Assembly (NCBI GenBank): GCA_036250195.1
Contig: JAVHZZ010000004.1
Coordinates: forward strand, 147,326,729-147,390,728
DNA length: 64,000 nt
Source of the DNA: Mixophyes australis
Lineage: Eukaryota > Chordata > Amphibia > Anura > Limnodynastidae
Direction: 5' to 3'
Notes under the pieces: model-generated
Told to the model about the DNA's origin: nothing
Database searches by the model: none
What the model saw: only the letters and a program-made list of their open reading frames with translations
Shown here: piece after piece, positions 55,140 to 64,000 of the stretch
Numbering within the stretch: the first letter of the stretch is position 1
Layout: every line of letters starts with the position of its first letter
Made by a program: the position numbers and the translations under genes

Positions 55140-56940
55140 GTTGATAAAAAAGTATTTTGTAATAATGCAGGAAAAGTTCAGTTTAGCTAGGGAGGATATA
55201 CAAATGTGAAAGTTGGTAGTGGTTTAACTAGATTTTTTTTTCTCTTTTTCAACCCGCAGACAGGAAACTCACAATGCATGTGCAAATTATATGAGCATAT
55301 ATGTCCATCAAGATGTGATTGAGTTGAAACTGTGCCTAAAAAGGGACAGCAGTGCTAAATGGAAGTGTATATTTCACTGTGTTATGTGGTTGTTGATGGC
55401 CACCATTGTCAGGCACAATAGCTTACAGGGAAAAATCCTCAAGCCATAGTATTATGTCTGTGACAGGATAATCAATGGATGATGATGAATTGATGAATTA
55501 TGGCCAGATCAGGGATAACTTAGTTAGCAAACATATAAAGTGTGCAATCTATAACCACTCAGGGTGCTCTGCAATGCTCTGTTTTCATTAAAAAATTATT
55601 GCAACATGATTACACCTTTGAAAAAAGATCAATAGGTCACTATGACAACAGCACATTCTACACTACGGGTACTGATTTTAGATACTGGATGGACCAAAAG
55701 TTCATTGACCTGTGTCTAGTATTCATAAGGTATCTGTAGTCAGTACTGTGAGTATTAACATTGTCATCCTTAGAGTGATCTATTGATAACAGTTTTGGGG
55801 TCTGTGGTCACTGGTTAACTGTCAGGTAAATGTAGTGCAGAGCAGCGTTATGAGTGGCTCTATAACTATGTAATTAACAATGCTTGCTTAAATACAAATG
55901 TAGGTATTTTAGAATAGATGTTTAATTATGGACACTCCCCCACTAGGAAGTGTCCCCTTAGGCAATTTTAGGCTGGAATTACAAGTGTCTAGGAAAGAAT
56001 TCTTGCTTGGGAAGTGTGAAATTAAGACTAATCAAATTAGTTTCACTCTTTCTCTTGTTCCTGGAATCTCCTCCATTACATCAATATCAACGGAATCAAT
56101 GGAAATTTGGCAGAGTGTACTAGTGAAGCAGAGCTGCTCAATGCATTTCAAAAGGTGTGAAATGAGCAGGGTCGATAAAGGCAAAACCTGAATGGGCCAC
56201 TGTAGCACCTTTCCAATCACGTGCTGCCATCGTTGACACCATTCCTTCGACTAATCACTGGACATCTCCTGTAAAATAGGAAATGTCTAAGGTATTTTTT
56301 TTTACCAATTAATAAGGGCAAGTGTAAAGTGTTAATTGATTATTTATACCTTTGAAATACTTGCAGATATGCTATAAAAAGATTAATTTGAAATTCAACA
56401 AATTCCTTAAATAAGACGCTTTTCATATACTGATGGAGCATATTCAATCTGAACATATAGCACAATCCAGTTAACTGAAGTATATGCACTGGATGTACTT
56501 ATCCTCCTAACTCCTACTTTGTATTATATATATACTTATATAAAGTGTGGTGCAGTTAGATGTGAACAGTTAGATTGACATGCAGAGAGTGACAGGTGCT
56601 GGATTGCTCCTTTCATCTCAAAGAATTGTGTTCTATCTGTATATCCCGTAACTGATTCATTTCAATGTGACATTTTATGATATTATTTTTTGATATTATG
56701 CTACACATAGGCAGGATAGAAATACATAAGTGCCAACAGAAATTGGACTATAAGGGTTATTTATGAATTGGAATAACAAAATCTGCAATCCTTTAACGAT
56801 TCCACTGTGTCTTCTTTTCAAGGTGTACTTTTACTTCACCGTCTTTGGAAACAGCCCTGTAAAATCATTTTGTACCTAATTTTGTAATTTTGTAGGCTGG
56901 TGGATGGTCCAGAAAATGTTCAAGATGGAAACAGTAAAGC
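55140..56940. other. Unassigned sequence
   Basis: Short open frames only. A frame at 55928-56191 has mixed composition but no recognisable motif. No repeat ends were found. Confidence 0.45.
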
Positions 56941-56959
56941 ATGACATCAAATAAACTTA

Positions 56960-57505
56960 CTAACAGAGGCCGAACAGCACATCACTGGGCCCCATAGCCA
57001 AGCTTGCCTAAGGGCCTGGTGATGCCACTGTAGCCTCCAGGGGCCCATGCTCTGATATGAAAAGAGCAGAGAGGGGGCCTGTTCTGAACATGCACTGTCC
57101 AGTACTTGAGCCCATTGTGCATGTGCCGTCCAGAAGAGGACTCTGCTCTACTGTTTTCAGAGCAGAAAGGGGGCATTAGGGAATGCTGCAGGAGTCTGGG
57201 GGTGTGGGTGCTTTGGTGGATTGTGACCCTGCAGTGGCAGGCATTCCCCATCTCAGATCTCCATAGTGGTCGCACCCTCTACACCAGGGTTTCCCAACCC
57301 CAGTCCTCAGGGCTCCCCAACAGTGCAGGTTTTCCATATCTCCTTGCTGGAGCACAGGTGTATTCATTACTGACTGACACATTGTAACAGATCCACAGGT
57401 GGTCCTAATTATGTCACATGTGATCCAGAAAACCTGCACTGTTGGGGAGCCCTGAGGACTGGGTTTGGGAAACCCTGCTCTACACCCATGTTAGTTCCAC
57501 CACTG
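56960..57505. mobile_element. hAT remnant carrying a nested MITE
   Basis: GGGCCCCATAGCCAAGCTTG and GGCCTGGTGATGCCACTG at the left, and a right end whose complement is CAGTGGTGGAACTAACATGG, are typical of another hAT group. The nested MITE occupies 57285-57477. Confidence 0.5.
57285..57477. mobile_element. hAT MITE with 8-bp TSD CTCTACAC
   Basis: CAGGGTTTCCCAACCCCAGT with CCTCAGGGCTCCCCAACAGT and AGGTTTTCC at the left is answered by a near-perfect complement at the right (193 bp in total). CTCTACAC flanks at 57277-57284 and 57478-57485. Confidence 0.92.
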
Positions 57506-57509
57506 CTTA

Positions 57510-59010
57510 CAATCACTTTAGGAGCACTCCCATTATTAATTTAAATGTTTGTGTTTTCATTCTAACATACTACTCAGTTTAGCCTAATTTATGTCTTTAA
57601 TTAATTGTGAGACTGGGGGATATCAGGAGTGTCTAACAAAAATTGTTAAAGTCCCAGTATAAGAATAGGGATATAAAATGATCTAAGAGACCTTAGATGT
57701 GGCCGAGAATTGAAGAACTCTTTCGTGAAGAAAAGGGTCATGTGCCTATCTGTAAAGCAGGGGATATAAATGTAAGCTTTCTTTTTTTTATCATTAAAAA
57801 AATCCCAGCACTAAAAGTTTAATCTCACTTCATGTGTTTAATCTGCACTGCAGAAGCAAAGCCCTGGACCCTCCCAACTCCTCTGATCAACAAATGCAGA
57901 CTTTTGCACAATAGACTGTCATCTTGGCCCACAAATCCATGTCTGCCCCTGACGTTGCAAAACCACTCTGCGGATTTGCACTTTTATGGCTAATAAATTA
58001 CTTTAATGGTATTTGGAATAGGGGTGTCTTACCATTTGCAAAATACATCTAAAAACATAGATAACGTAACCACAGGCTTATAACCTCATATACAAACCAT
58101 TGCACCATGTTATTTTTGCACAACACAATTTCTCCACTTCATAGCTGACATAATATTAATGATTCCCTTAATGAACACGATCATTTTACTCTGTCACAAT
58201 ATTTTTTCAGTTCCAAAATATTAGGATAATATTATACACATTTTACTATATTTGCAGAGAGGTTTAAAAGACCCCAGGGAGGTCTATCTTGGAAAGATTC
58301 TCCCTAATTTAGAAAGCAGACTTGTTTTCCAAGCTTGGTGTATAAATAGAATCCATGTTAATGAAGGGAAATCTGCCTCAAAGGAAAGATGTAACCCATC
58401 ATGATATCAGCAGGGGCACTAAGTTCATTGCTGTAGCAGATGCATGCCAAATAAAAAGATGGTACTATACACCAATCTGTGCTAACAAAACACTTTTGGA
58501 TAGTTTCAAGCTTGGAATAAACTGCAGCACTTGTTTTGCTCAGCAACTCCTGTCTCTATCTCTGCATAAGTTGGTCCAAATGAAGAGTATGATGATGTTC
58601 AATTAACACCTTCTTTCTCATCCGTCACGTCAGATGTCTTTATACACAATTCCCTATTTCTGCTATGTTCTAGAAAACCAGCAAAATCCTGTTTGTTCTC
58701 TAACTAAAGTAGTACAAATGAGCAGGTATTTATCCAGGTCTCATTACATCCCTATATATAGTGAAGTGATAAAAACTATATGAATATTGTGATCAGAAGA
58801 AGCTTACTGTCTTCCTGGCACTCACTGGTTTGTAGTAGAAAAAAACAACTGTGAATGCAAGTGACTAATGACATAAACTGTGACTTATCAGTGGCCTGGC
58901 CTCTGACTATTCTAATTGCCATATTCACCTCTGTTCTGTGCATACTTGCTACATTGCAGCATTGCCTGACTTGCTTATTTTTTTTATTTTACATCCTACT
59001 TAGTTTGACT
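57510..59010. other. AT-rich sequence without recognised features
   Basis: No long frames, arrays or terminal repeats recognised. Confidence 0.45.
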
Positions 59011-59014
59011 CATA

Positions 59015-59188
59015 GGTGTATATTTACTAAACTGCGATTTTGAAATATTGGAGATGTTGCCTATAGCAACCAATCAGATTCTAGTTATCATTTAATTAGT
59101 ACATTCTACAAAATGACAGCTACGTCTGAGTGGTTACTCTAGGCAACATCTCCACTTTTTCAAACCTGCAGTTTAGTAAAAATACCCC
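59015..59188. mobile_element. Palindromic MITE, diverged copy
   Basis: TTTACTAAACTGCGATTTTG and TTGCCTATAGCAACCAATCA at the left, with the complementary GTGGTTACTCTAGGCAACAT and CTGCAGTTTAGTAAA at the right. It has the same plan as 3494-3668 with more substitutions, so it is older. Confidence 0.8.
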
Positions 59189-59189
59189 A

Positions 59190-60100
59190 TAGTCTAATAG
59201 GCTTGTGTAGGTTTTTATTTATTCCATTGTACAAATTGCCCATATATTCACATCCTTCCTTTTTATTTAATTAAGGACTATAATAAATTCATTGTTTTTG
59301 TACTTGTCTTTACCTTCTTTGGTGTTTAAATGCCCAGGTAATACATTGCTTGCTATCTCAATTGGTGTAATTTCTATAACGAAGACTTTGGCACAAAAAC
59401 ATATTTTTCCTCCACTTGTCACTAGCACCATTATCTAAGTGTAGAAATACCCAGAAAATACATAGTGATTTCAATTGGTGCATTTTTTACAACACATTTA
59501 CTGTGTGTAAAATTATTTTTTTCTGCACTTGTCATAAGTCATTTGTTATTTAAGCCTACAAATACATTGGCAATTCAGATCATATATTTTTTTTACAACT
59601 TTATTTTTTCCATTTTTCATTAGGATCAATAGCTATATAGGTGTACAAATGACCAATATATTGTTATTTCCACTACAGAATATATTTTTACAACATATTA
59701 ACTGGTGCCAAAAAACTTTCTTTTTCCCCTTGCCATTAATACCAGGTGGTCCTTCGCCTCTGATTGAAGACCTTTTTCATAAGCCCCAAAATTAAATTAA
59801 TTGTATTAACTAAGTAAAATACTCACAAAAAAAGTGACAGACTTTACTCACTGAAAACCAAAGAAGTGGTTTTGTAGGTATGAGTCAAATACATGACTTT
59901 ATGGACTGGTTGTCCCTTGTTCACAGTTGTAATCTTTATCATCCTCTTTATCAAATTAGGAGACATAGCTTTATTTATTTATTCACACCTTTGCGGATTG
60001 GAGTAGTGGAGAAAGAAAAAGTGCAGCAGTTTGATGATGAGATGACTAGTTAGTACTGAGGTTAGACAATAGTGTAATAATCATTCTCTGGTTATTATTT
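59190..60100. other. AT-rich sequence with loose internal repetition
   Basis: Segments such as TGCCCAGGTAATACATTGCT, ACCCAGAAAATACATAGTGA and AATGACCAATATATTGTTAT recur at about 120-bp spacing with TTCTGCACTTGTCA and CATTTGTTATTTAAG, suggesting a degenerate roughly 120-bp tandem repeat (59240-59740). No genes. Confidence 0.4.
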
Positions 60101-60109
60101 TAGACAAAT

Positions 60110-60890
60110 ACACCTCTTCTCCGCCTGGTCGACACCAGGGCTTCTCCAAACAGCGCTGTGGGCTATGGGCAGCCAGATGTGTGCGCATTAAGCATTATCC
60201 ATTAATTAGCAGCCTCCTGAGAGTTAATTATACACGCTGGCGCCTGATTGGACAGTTTGAGTATTTAAGGGGGCATAGTCTCCCTGGCCGGTTATAGCGT
60301 CCTGGGTGCTGCACATTTGCTGACCACCTCTTTCTGTGGATACTCTGCATTATTGGCTTGTTTTTGGACCTTGATTGAATGCTGATTGCCCCTGACCTCT
60401 GCTTGTCTTTGGATTACCCATGTTAGCAACCTGTCCTGACCTCTGACTTGTTCCTGGTTATCCAGCTTGCTACTGACCCTTGACCATTGGACTGTTCCTG
60501 GTAATCTCAGATCCCTGAAACAAGGCCGACACTCTGCAAAGGCATATTTTGCTGAATTTAGATAATGGTATACCGACAGCGAATTAAACGATCCTGCCAT
60601 ACACCGTCAGTTTCTGCTAGAATTGTCCTAACAGATTAACGATGCTCTAGTATAGCACCCTTTGCCTGCCTCCATGGAAAGCCTTATGCAACTTGCCTTC
60701 AAAATTGATAGATGTTTCAAGGACATTTCTGCTTCCTTCGCTGCACCAATGGAAGGAGTGGAACCTATGCAGTTAGGAGCAAACCGACTGGTCATCTCTG
60801 ACGATTTGCTGAGATTTCAAACACTCCTGTGTTTAGCTAACTCTTTTGTGTTTAGCAAGCTCTCCTGTGTTTCCTAGCTGCATGATTAGC
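60110..60890 (+). mobile_element. Ty3-type LTR remnant followed by gag remnant
   Basis: GGCGCCTGATTGGACAGTTT, GAGTATTTAAGGGGGC (TATA-like, about 60260) and CTCCCTGGCCGGTTATAGCG form an LTR related to the one at 42301-43260. After CGACAGCGAATTAAACGATC comes a gag remnant (60650-60860). Confidence 0.6.
60655..60860 (+). pseudogene. Sushi-type gag remnant
   Basis: The plus-strand peptide LPASMESLMQLAFKIDRCFK, then GVEPMQLGANRL and LLRFQTLLCL, aligns with LPAELDSLISMCIKVDLRYQ, DEPMQVGRSKL and RRFKQRLCLYC of the intact gag at 7679-8623. The zinc knuckle is lost, and the fragment ends in repeated TCCTGTGTTTAGC-like sequence. Confidence 0.65.
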
Positions 60891-60929
60891 AAACACATCA
60901 CTGTTACACTGGCTGTCTATACAGGTGCG

Positions 60930-61430
60930 CCAGTTTTTAAAAGTTTAAAAAAAAGAAAAATTTCCATGGGGTCCCCCCAATTTTCACATAATCAGCACTA
61001 GGCAAACCAGCCAGGTAGGTGAAACTATAGCAGGGGGACACGCGGCAGGGATCCCCCTGCCATAATGACAAACCAACCCCAGGGTGCTTCGGTTTCCTCC
61101 CACACTCCAAAAACATACTGGTAGGTTAATTGGCTGCTATCAAAAATTACCCTAGTCTTTCTCTCTGTCTGTGTGTGTGTGTGTGTGTGTTAGGGAATTT
61201 AGACTGTAAGCTCCAACGGGGCAGGGACTGATGTGAATGAGCTCTCTGTACAGTGCTGCGGAATCAGTGGCGCTATATAAATAAATGATGATGACGTTCA
61301 GCACTGGGCTGGATTCGCTAGGGAGTGGGGTCTGCCGAAAAAATGAGCACCCCCCCCCTCTAGGAATAACCAGCCCAGTGCTGAAAGCACTACAGCTCTT
61401 CCTACACCCCTGGGCGGTGGGTGTAGGGTA
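60930..61430. mobile_element. Fold-back remnant related to 33889-34796, split by a SINE
   Basis: GCAGGGGGACACGCGGCAGG, CCCCCTGCCATAATGACAAA and, after the SINE, TTCAGCACTGGGCTGG match the loop of the fold-back at 34130-34440. The SINE tail at about 61087-61295 separates the parts. Confidence 0.6.
61087..61295 (+). mobile_element. SINE, 5'-truncated
   Basis: CTTCGGTTTCCTCCCACACT and CCAAAAACATACTGGTAGGT, a (GT)n run, then TTAGACTGTAAGCTCCAACG and GGCGCTATATAAATAAATGA plus GATGATGAC. These match the 3' two thirds of the SINE at 54804. Confidence 0.88.
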
Positions 61431-61627
61431 ATATCGGTGATTATAATGTTAAAAAAATCAAATAAGCCATTTTGTTTTGTGGAACTACAAGTCTCAGCCA
61501 TGCCAGGGTGCCATAAACAGTGTGGGCATGTTGATGCTTGCATAACTACATGCAGCAGCATAGTCATGGCAGCCGGATCATGCTGGCACTTGGAGAACCA
61601 TAAGTGCCAGCATGGCCTGTGAAGAAG

Positions 61628-61629
<2 letters not shown>

Positions 61630-61684
<55 letters not shown>
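61630..61684. repeat. (TA)n microsatellite
   Basis: An uninterrupted alternating AT run of about 55 bp, followed by more AT-rich sequence. Confidence 0.95.
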
Positions 61685-61687
<3 letters not shown>

Positions 61688-62209
61688 GATTATTATATAT
61701 ATATAATATATACCATTTTCCGTCCTTAAATAACTACTGTCTCTCCCCCCCACTATAGCAATGTCAATGAACTGTGAGGCTAGGTACATTTACATATCAA
61801 AACAATTGGCCTCCAATCAGATACATCAGCACATCTCACAGACGTTTTGTACTTAACTTCTGAAGACAAAAGTGTCCTTTTGGATCAGACATTACGCAGA
61901 CACACACCCAGGATTTCTCTCCCTGTTTGGATTGAAAATTAGTAAAGTATATATGGGCCCTTTAATAGGGCTTTGCTAACATTGTGAACATGAGGAAATA
62001 AACTTAAATAGTAGTAAAATGTACACTGTGCATTGTTAGTGCTTTAAATGGTTAAGTTATAGAGTATAGGAGCTAATGTGGGGGACTGCCCTGTGCAGCG
62101 AGTCCCCGTGGGCTGTCTCCGTCCTCGCCGCGGCGGTCATTTCCGTCTGGCTGGGGCGGTGAGCCTATCAGGGCTCGCCGCGACGATGCTGCGTGATGAC
62201 GTCGGTGCG

Positions 62210-62250
62210 CTGCCGGATATTTAAACCGGCATGCGCGCCGCCGTTGTCAG
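62210..62250 (+). promoter_or_regulatory. Predicted core promoter
   Basis: GATATTTAAACC at about 62217 within CpG-rich sequence (GCATGCGCGCCGCCG), with TTGTCAGTCTGATGGCGGAG about 30 bp downstream as a plausible start region. Confidence 0.45.
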
Positions 62251-62539
62251 TCTGATGGCGGAGGCAGAAGGAGAAGGACGTGGAACGGTGTGCGGCGAGA
62301 TCAAGAACAGAAGAGAAGAAGACAGCGGAGAGCACCAGTGGCGGCAGAGAGACCTTGTCAAGGCTAAGAACGCCTCTGCCATTTGAAGATCGTCGCGATG
62401 AAGCCCAGGAGATCGCAGCAGAGCCTGGTAGCGGCGGCAGTTTGGAAAAGTCCAGGAAAGAGATCCCCAAAGACCAGGGAAGCTGATAGAGCCCTTCTAG
62501 GCACCACTTCTACCGGGCCCCTGCCCGCAGACCACTCCA

Positions 62540-62770
62540 TTTATTAAGGGCACAAGGCCCTGGGGCACTGTCGGGCAATAGGCCCATGGCCACTGTTAGG
62601 GGCACAAGGCCCAAGTGTTACTTGGGCATAAGGCCCATATAGGTAGTCAGTTGGGCTTTAAGCCCATTGGCAGTCAAGGGCACAAGGCAGTGTAGTTAGT
62701 AGGCAGGAGCTCAGTGTAGATACTTGGGTATAAGGACCATAGTCAGGGCACAAGGCCCTGTAGGCAGTGG
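62540..62770. repeat. GGGCACAAGGCCC dyad array
   Basis: Imperfect copies of GGGC-NNNNN-GCCC (GGGCACAAGGCCC, GGGCAATAGGCCC, GGGCATAAGGCCC, GGGCTTTAAGCCC and others) occur about eight times in 220 bp at irregular spacing. Each copy is itself a small inverted repeat. Confidence 0.8.
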
Positions 62771-64000
62771 GCATGAGAGCCCTGATCTAGAATAGGGTGC
62801 AGTCCCAGGGTTGTGTTGTGTGAATCTAGGGGATAGTCCTAGGCAACAGTCGAGCAGAAGGCTCCTGTTATTGCTATACTTAACCGTCTGGTTAGATAGC
62901 AGAGGTGTGTATTCCCTGGTCAGCCTTCCAGATACAGCAGCAAAATCTAATTCCGCCTGTGTGGTGAATACTGTTTTGTGCATTGTCTTTGGTTGTGCTG
63001 TGTGTGTTTATTTACAGGTGCAAAACGTCAGGCCCCCATTAAAGGTAGGCTCTTGTTTCCTTACTGTTTTCCTGTTATAATCTGTGTCTGTAGGGACAAG
63101 GGGTAGTTAGGAGCACACACACAGTTAGGGAAGGACACACAGTAGTCTTCCCGCCCGTAGGTCCCTGGGGTTACGCTGGTTTCCTGAGGCAGTGATTGGG
63201 CCCCTCACTGGCAGTGCAGCACAGCCCATTTGAGTTCAAGGGGTGCAACCCGTGGTTCCATTTGGGTGTCCAGTCTGAGTTCTGGCAGGGTCCCTGGCGG
63301 TTCCAGACTGGGCGCCCATGTTGAGTTCGGTAGTAGCCGCTGGCGGTTCCGTGCGGAAGCTGTCACTCCGGTGGTGCGCTGCTCCAGTGAGCCCCAGATG
63401 TGCAGGTGGCGACTGGTCCTTGGGATTCGGTGAGTGACCCCATAGGGGGAAGATAGTCTTCCCGGTACTTCATGGGTGAGGGTTTTAGGAACTGCCCTCC
63501 GGAGTAGAACGTGAACACCGGCTGGTAGCGGGAGGAGGCTTAGGGACTACACTACACCCAGTTTATAATGAAGTTACGTTCCTGACTATTAGTTAGTTGT
63601 TTGTTTTAGGGTTGGGCCGCCTGTTAGCTAGTGTTAGTTGTGTGGGCTGTACATACTAGCCTCACTTGTAGAGTAGAGAGAGGCTGTGTTGTTTCTGTCT
63701 CCCACAGGTGACGGAGAGGAGCAGGAGAGCAGGGACCGGTGGTTGGGGTGCCCGTGTGAGTATAGCTCTCTATTCCCACTTCTGGTTAGGCCCTGACCGA
63801 AGGGTGAGCAGAGTAATTGGGACGGGACTGTTCCTGGTCTAAATATTAGTAGTCCCGTGCCCTTGGCAAGAGCAAACCGAAGTAGCGGCAAGAGGACTGA
63901 CTTCGGTGTCTCTGCTCCTTGCAGTGTTCTCGGACATTCCTTTCCTGGTAGACAGGGGTCTAAATCTTCATGTCCTCCCCAGGGACAAGACCGGCGAACT

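Larger units (their letters stand above)
62060..64000 (+). mobile_element. GC-rich region with a TATTTAAA promoter; possible 5' part of a retroelement
   Basis: GGGGGACTGCC to GCGAGTCCCC (62081-62107) forms a hairpin. GGATATTTAAACCGGC near 62216 is a TATA region of the kind seen in the LTRs here, followed by a purine-rich segment and a long non-coding leader. Dyad units GGGCACAAGGCCC recur at 62547-62760. The last bases contain an ATG (63970) opening a frame that is cut by the window edge (MSSPGTRPAN so far). Neither LTR ends nor a protein family could be confirmed. A CpG-rich host promoter with first exon is an alternative. Confidence 0.4.

Noticed and set aside
55928..56191. Possible small host gene
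   Set aside because: No family resemblance, no splice or promoter support, ordinary length for chance in this composition.

Overview
This window looks like intergenic or intronic DNA of a vertebrate with a large, transposon-rich genome. An anuran amphibian (frog or toad) is my best guess. The mixture suggests it: a Tf1/sushi-type Ty3 chromovirus, L2-clade LINEs with (AAT)n tails, a tRNA-derived SINE sharing the LINE tail, a two-gene PIF/Harbinger element, many hAT elements, and Penelope-like elements with hammerhead motifs. The base composition is AT-rich with local GC-rich islands. The species call is inference. I found no convincing host protein-coding gene, rRNA gene or functional tRNA gene; all recognisable coding sequence belongs to transposable elements.

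Layout: 0-7 kb holds two copies of one short inverted-repeat element, each split by a different hAT element with intact 8-bp target duplications, plus palindromic MITEs. 7.0-12.6 kb is a nearly intact, young Ty3/sushi retrotransposon: 659-bp LTRs with about two differences, TSD TTTAG, gag, a GGGAAAC frameshift site, a broken pol, a chromodomain, a self-priming PBS and two RFX-type palindromes per LTR. 12.6-19 kb has LTR debris, a solo LTR, a SINE and two hAT elements. 19.2-20.2 kb and 26.9-27.9 kb are two roughly 1-kb elements with 13-14 bp target duplications and hammerhead-ribozyme-like cores. 22-25.5 kb is plain AT-rich DNA. 25.5-26.9 kb is a 1.4-kb solo LTR. 28.3-31 kb is an antisense L2 LINE split by an LTR-like insert. 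31-34.8 kb is minisatellite-rich hAT-like and fold-back DNA.

37.06-40.81 kb is a 3.75-kb Harbinger element with a TTA duplication. Its Myb/SANT accessory gene is open across three predicted exons. On the opposite strand only the last transposase exon survives. Its terminal bases match a palindromic MITE found four times in the window. 42-47.7 kb is a cluster of Ty3-type LTR remnants, one split by a 2.2-kb hAT element. 48.64-53.49 kb is a near full-length L2 LINE inserted into an older L2 copy of opposite orientation. 54-61.7 kb has a full SINE, hAT MITEs, a Ty3 gag remnant and fold-back repeats. 62-64 kb is a GC-rich, promoter-bearing region, possibly the 5' part of a retroelement running off the right edge.

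The parts interact as parasites and hosts of one another. The SINE and the L2 share a 3' tail. The Harbinger element and the palindromic MITE share terminal bases. Nested insertions give a relative age order. The two features most worth following up are the self-primed sushi element with its embryonic/ciliary-type promoter palindromes, and the hammerhead-bearing 1-kb elements.
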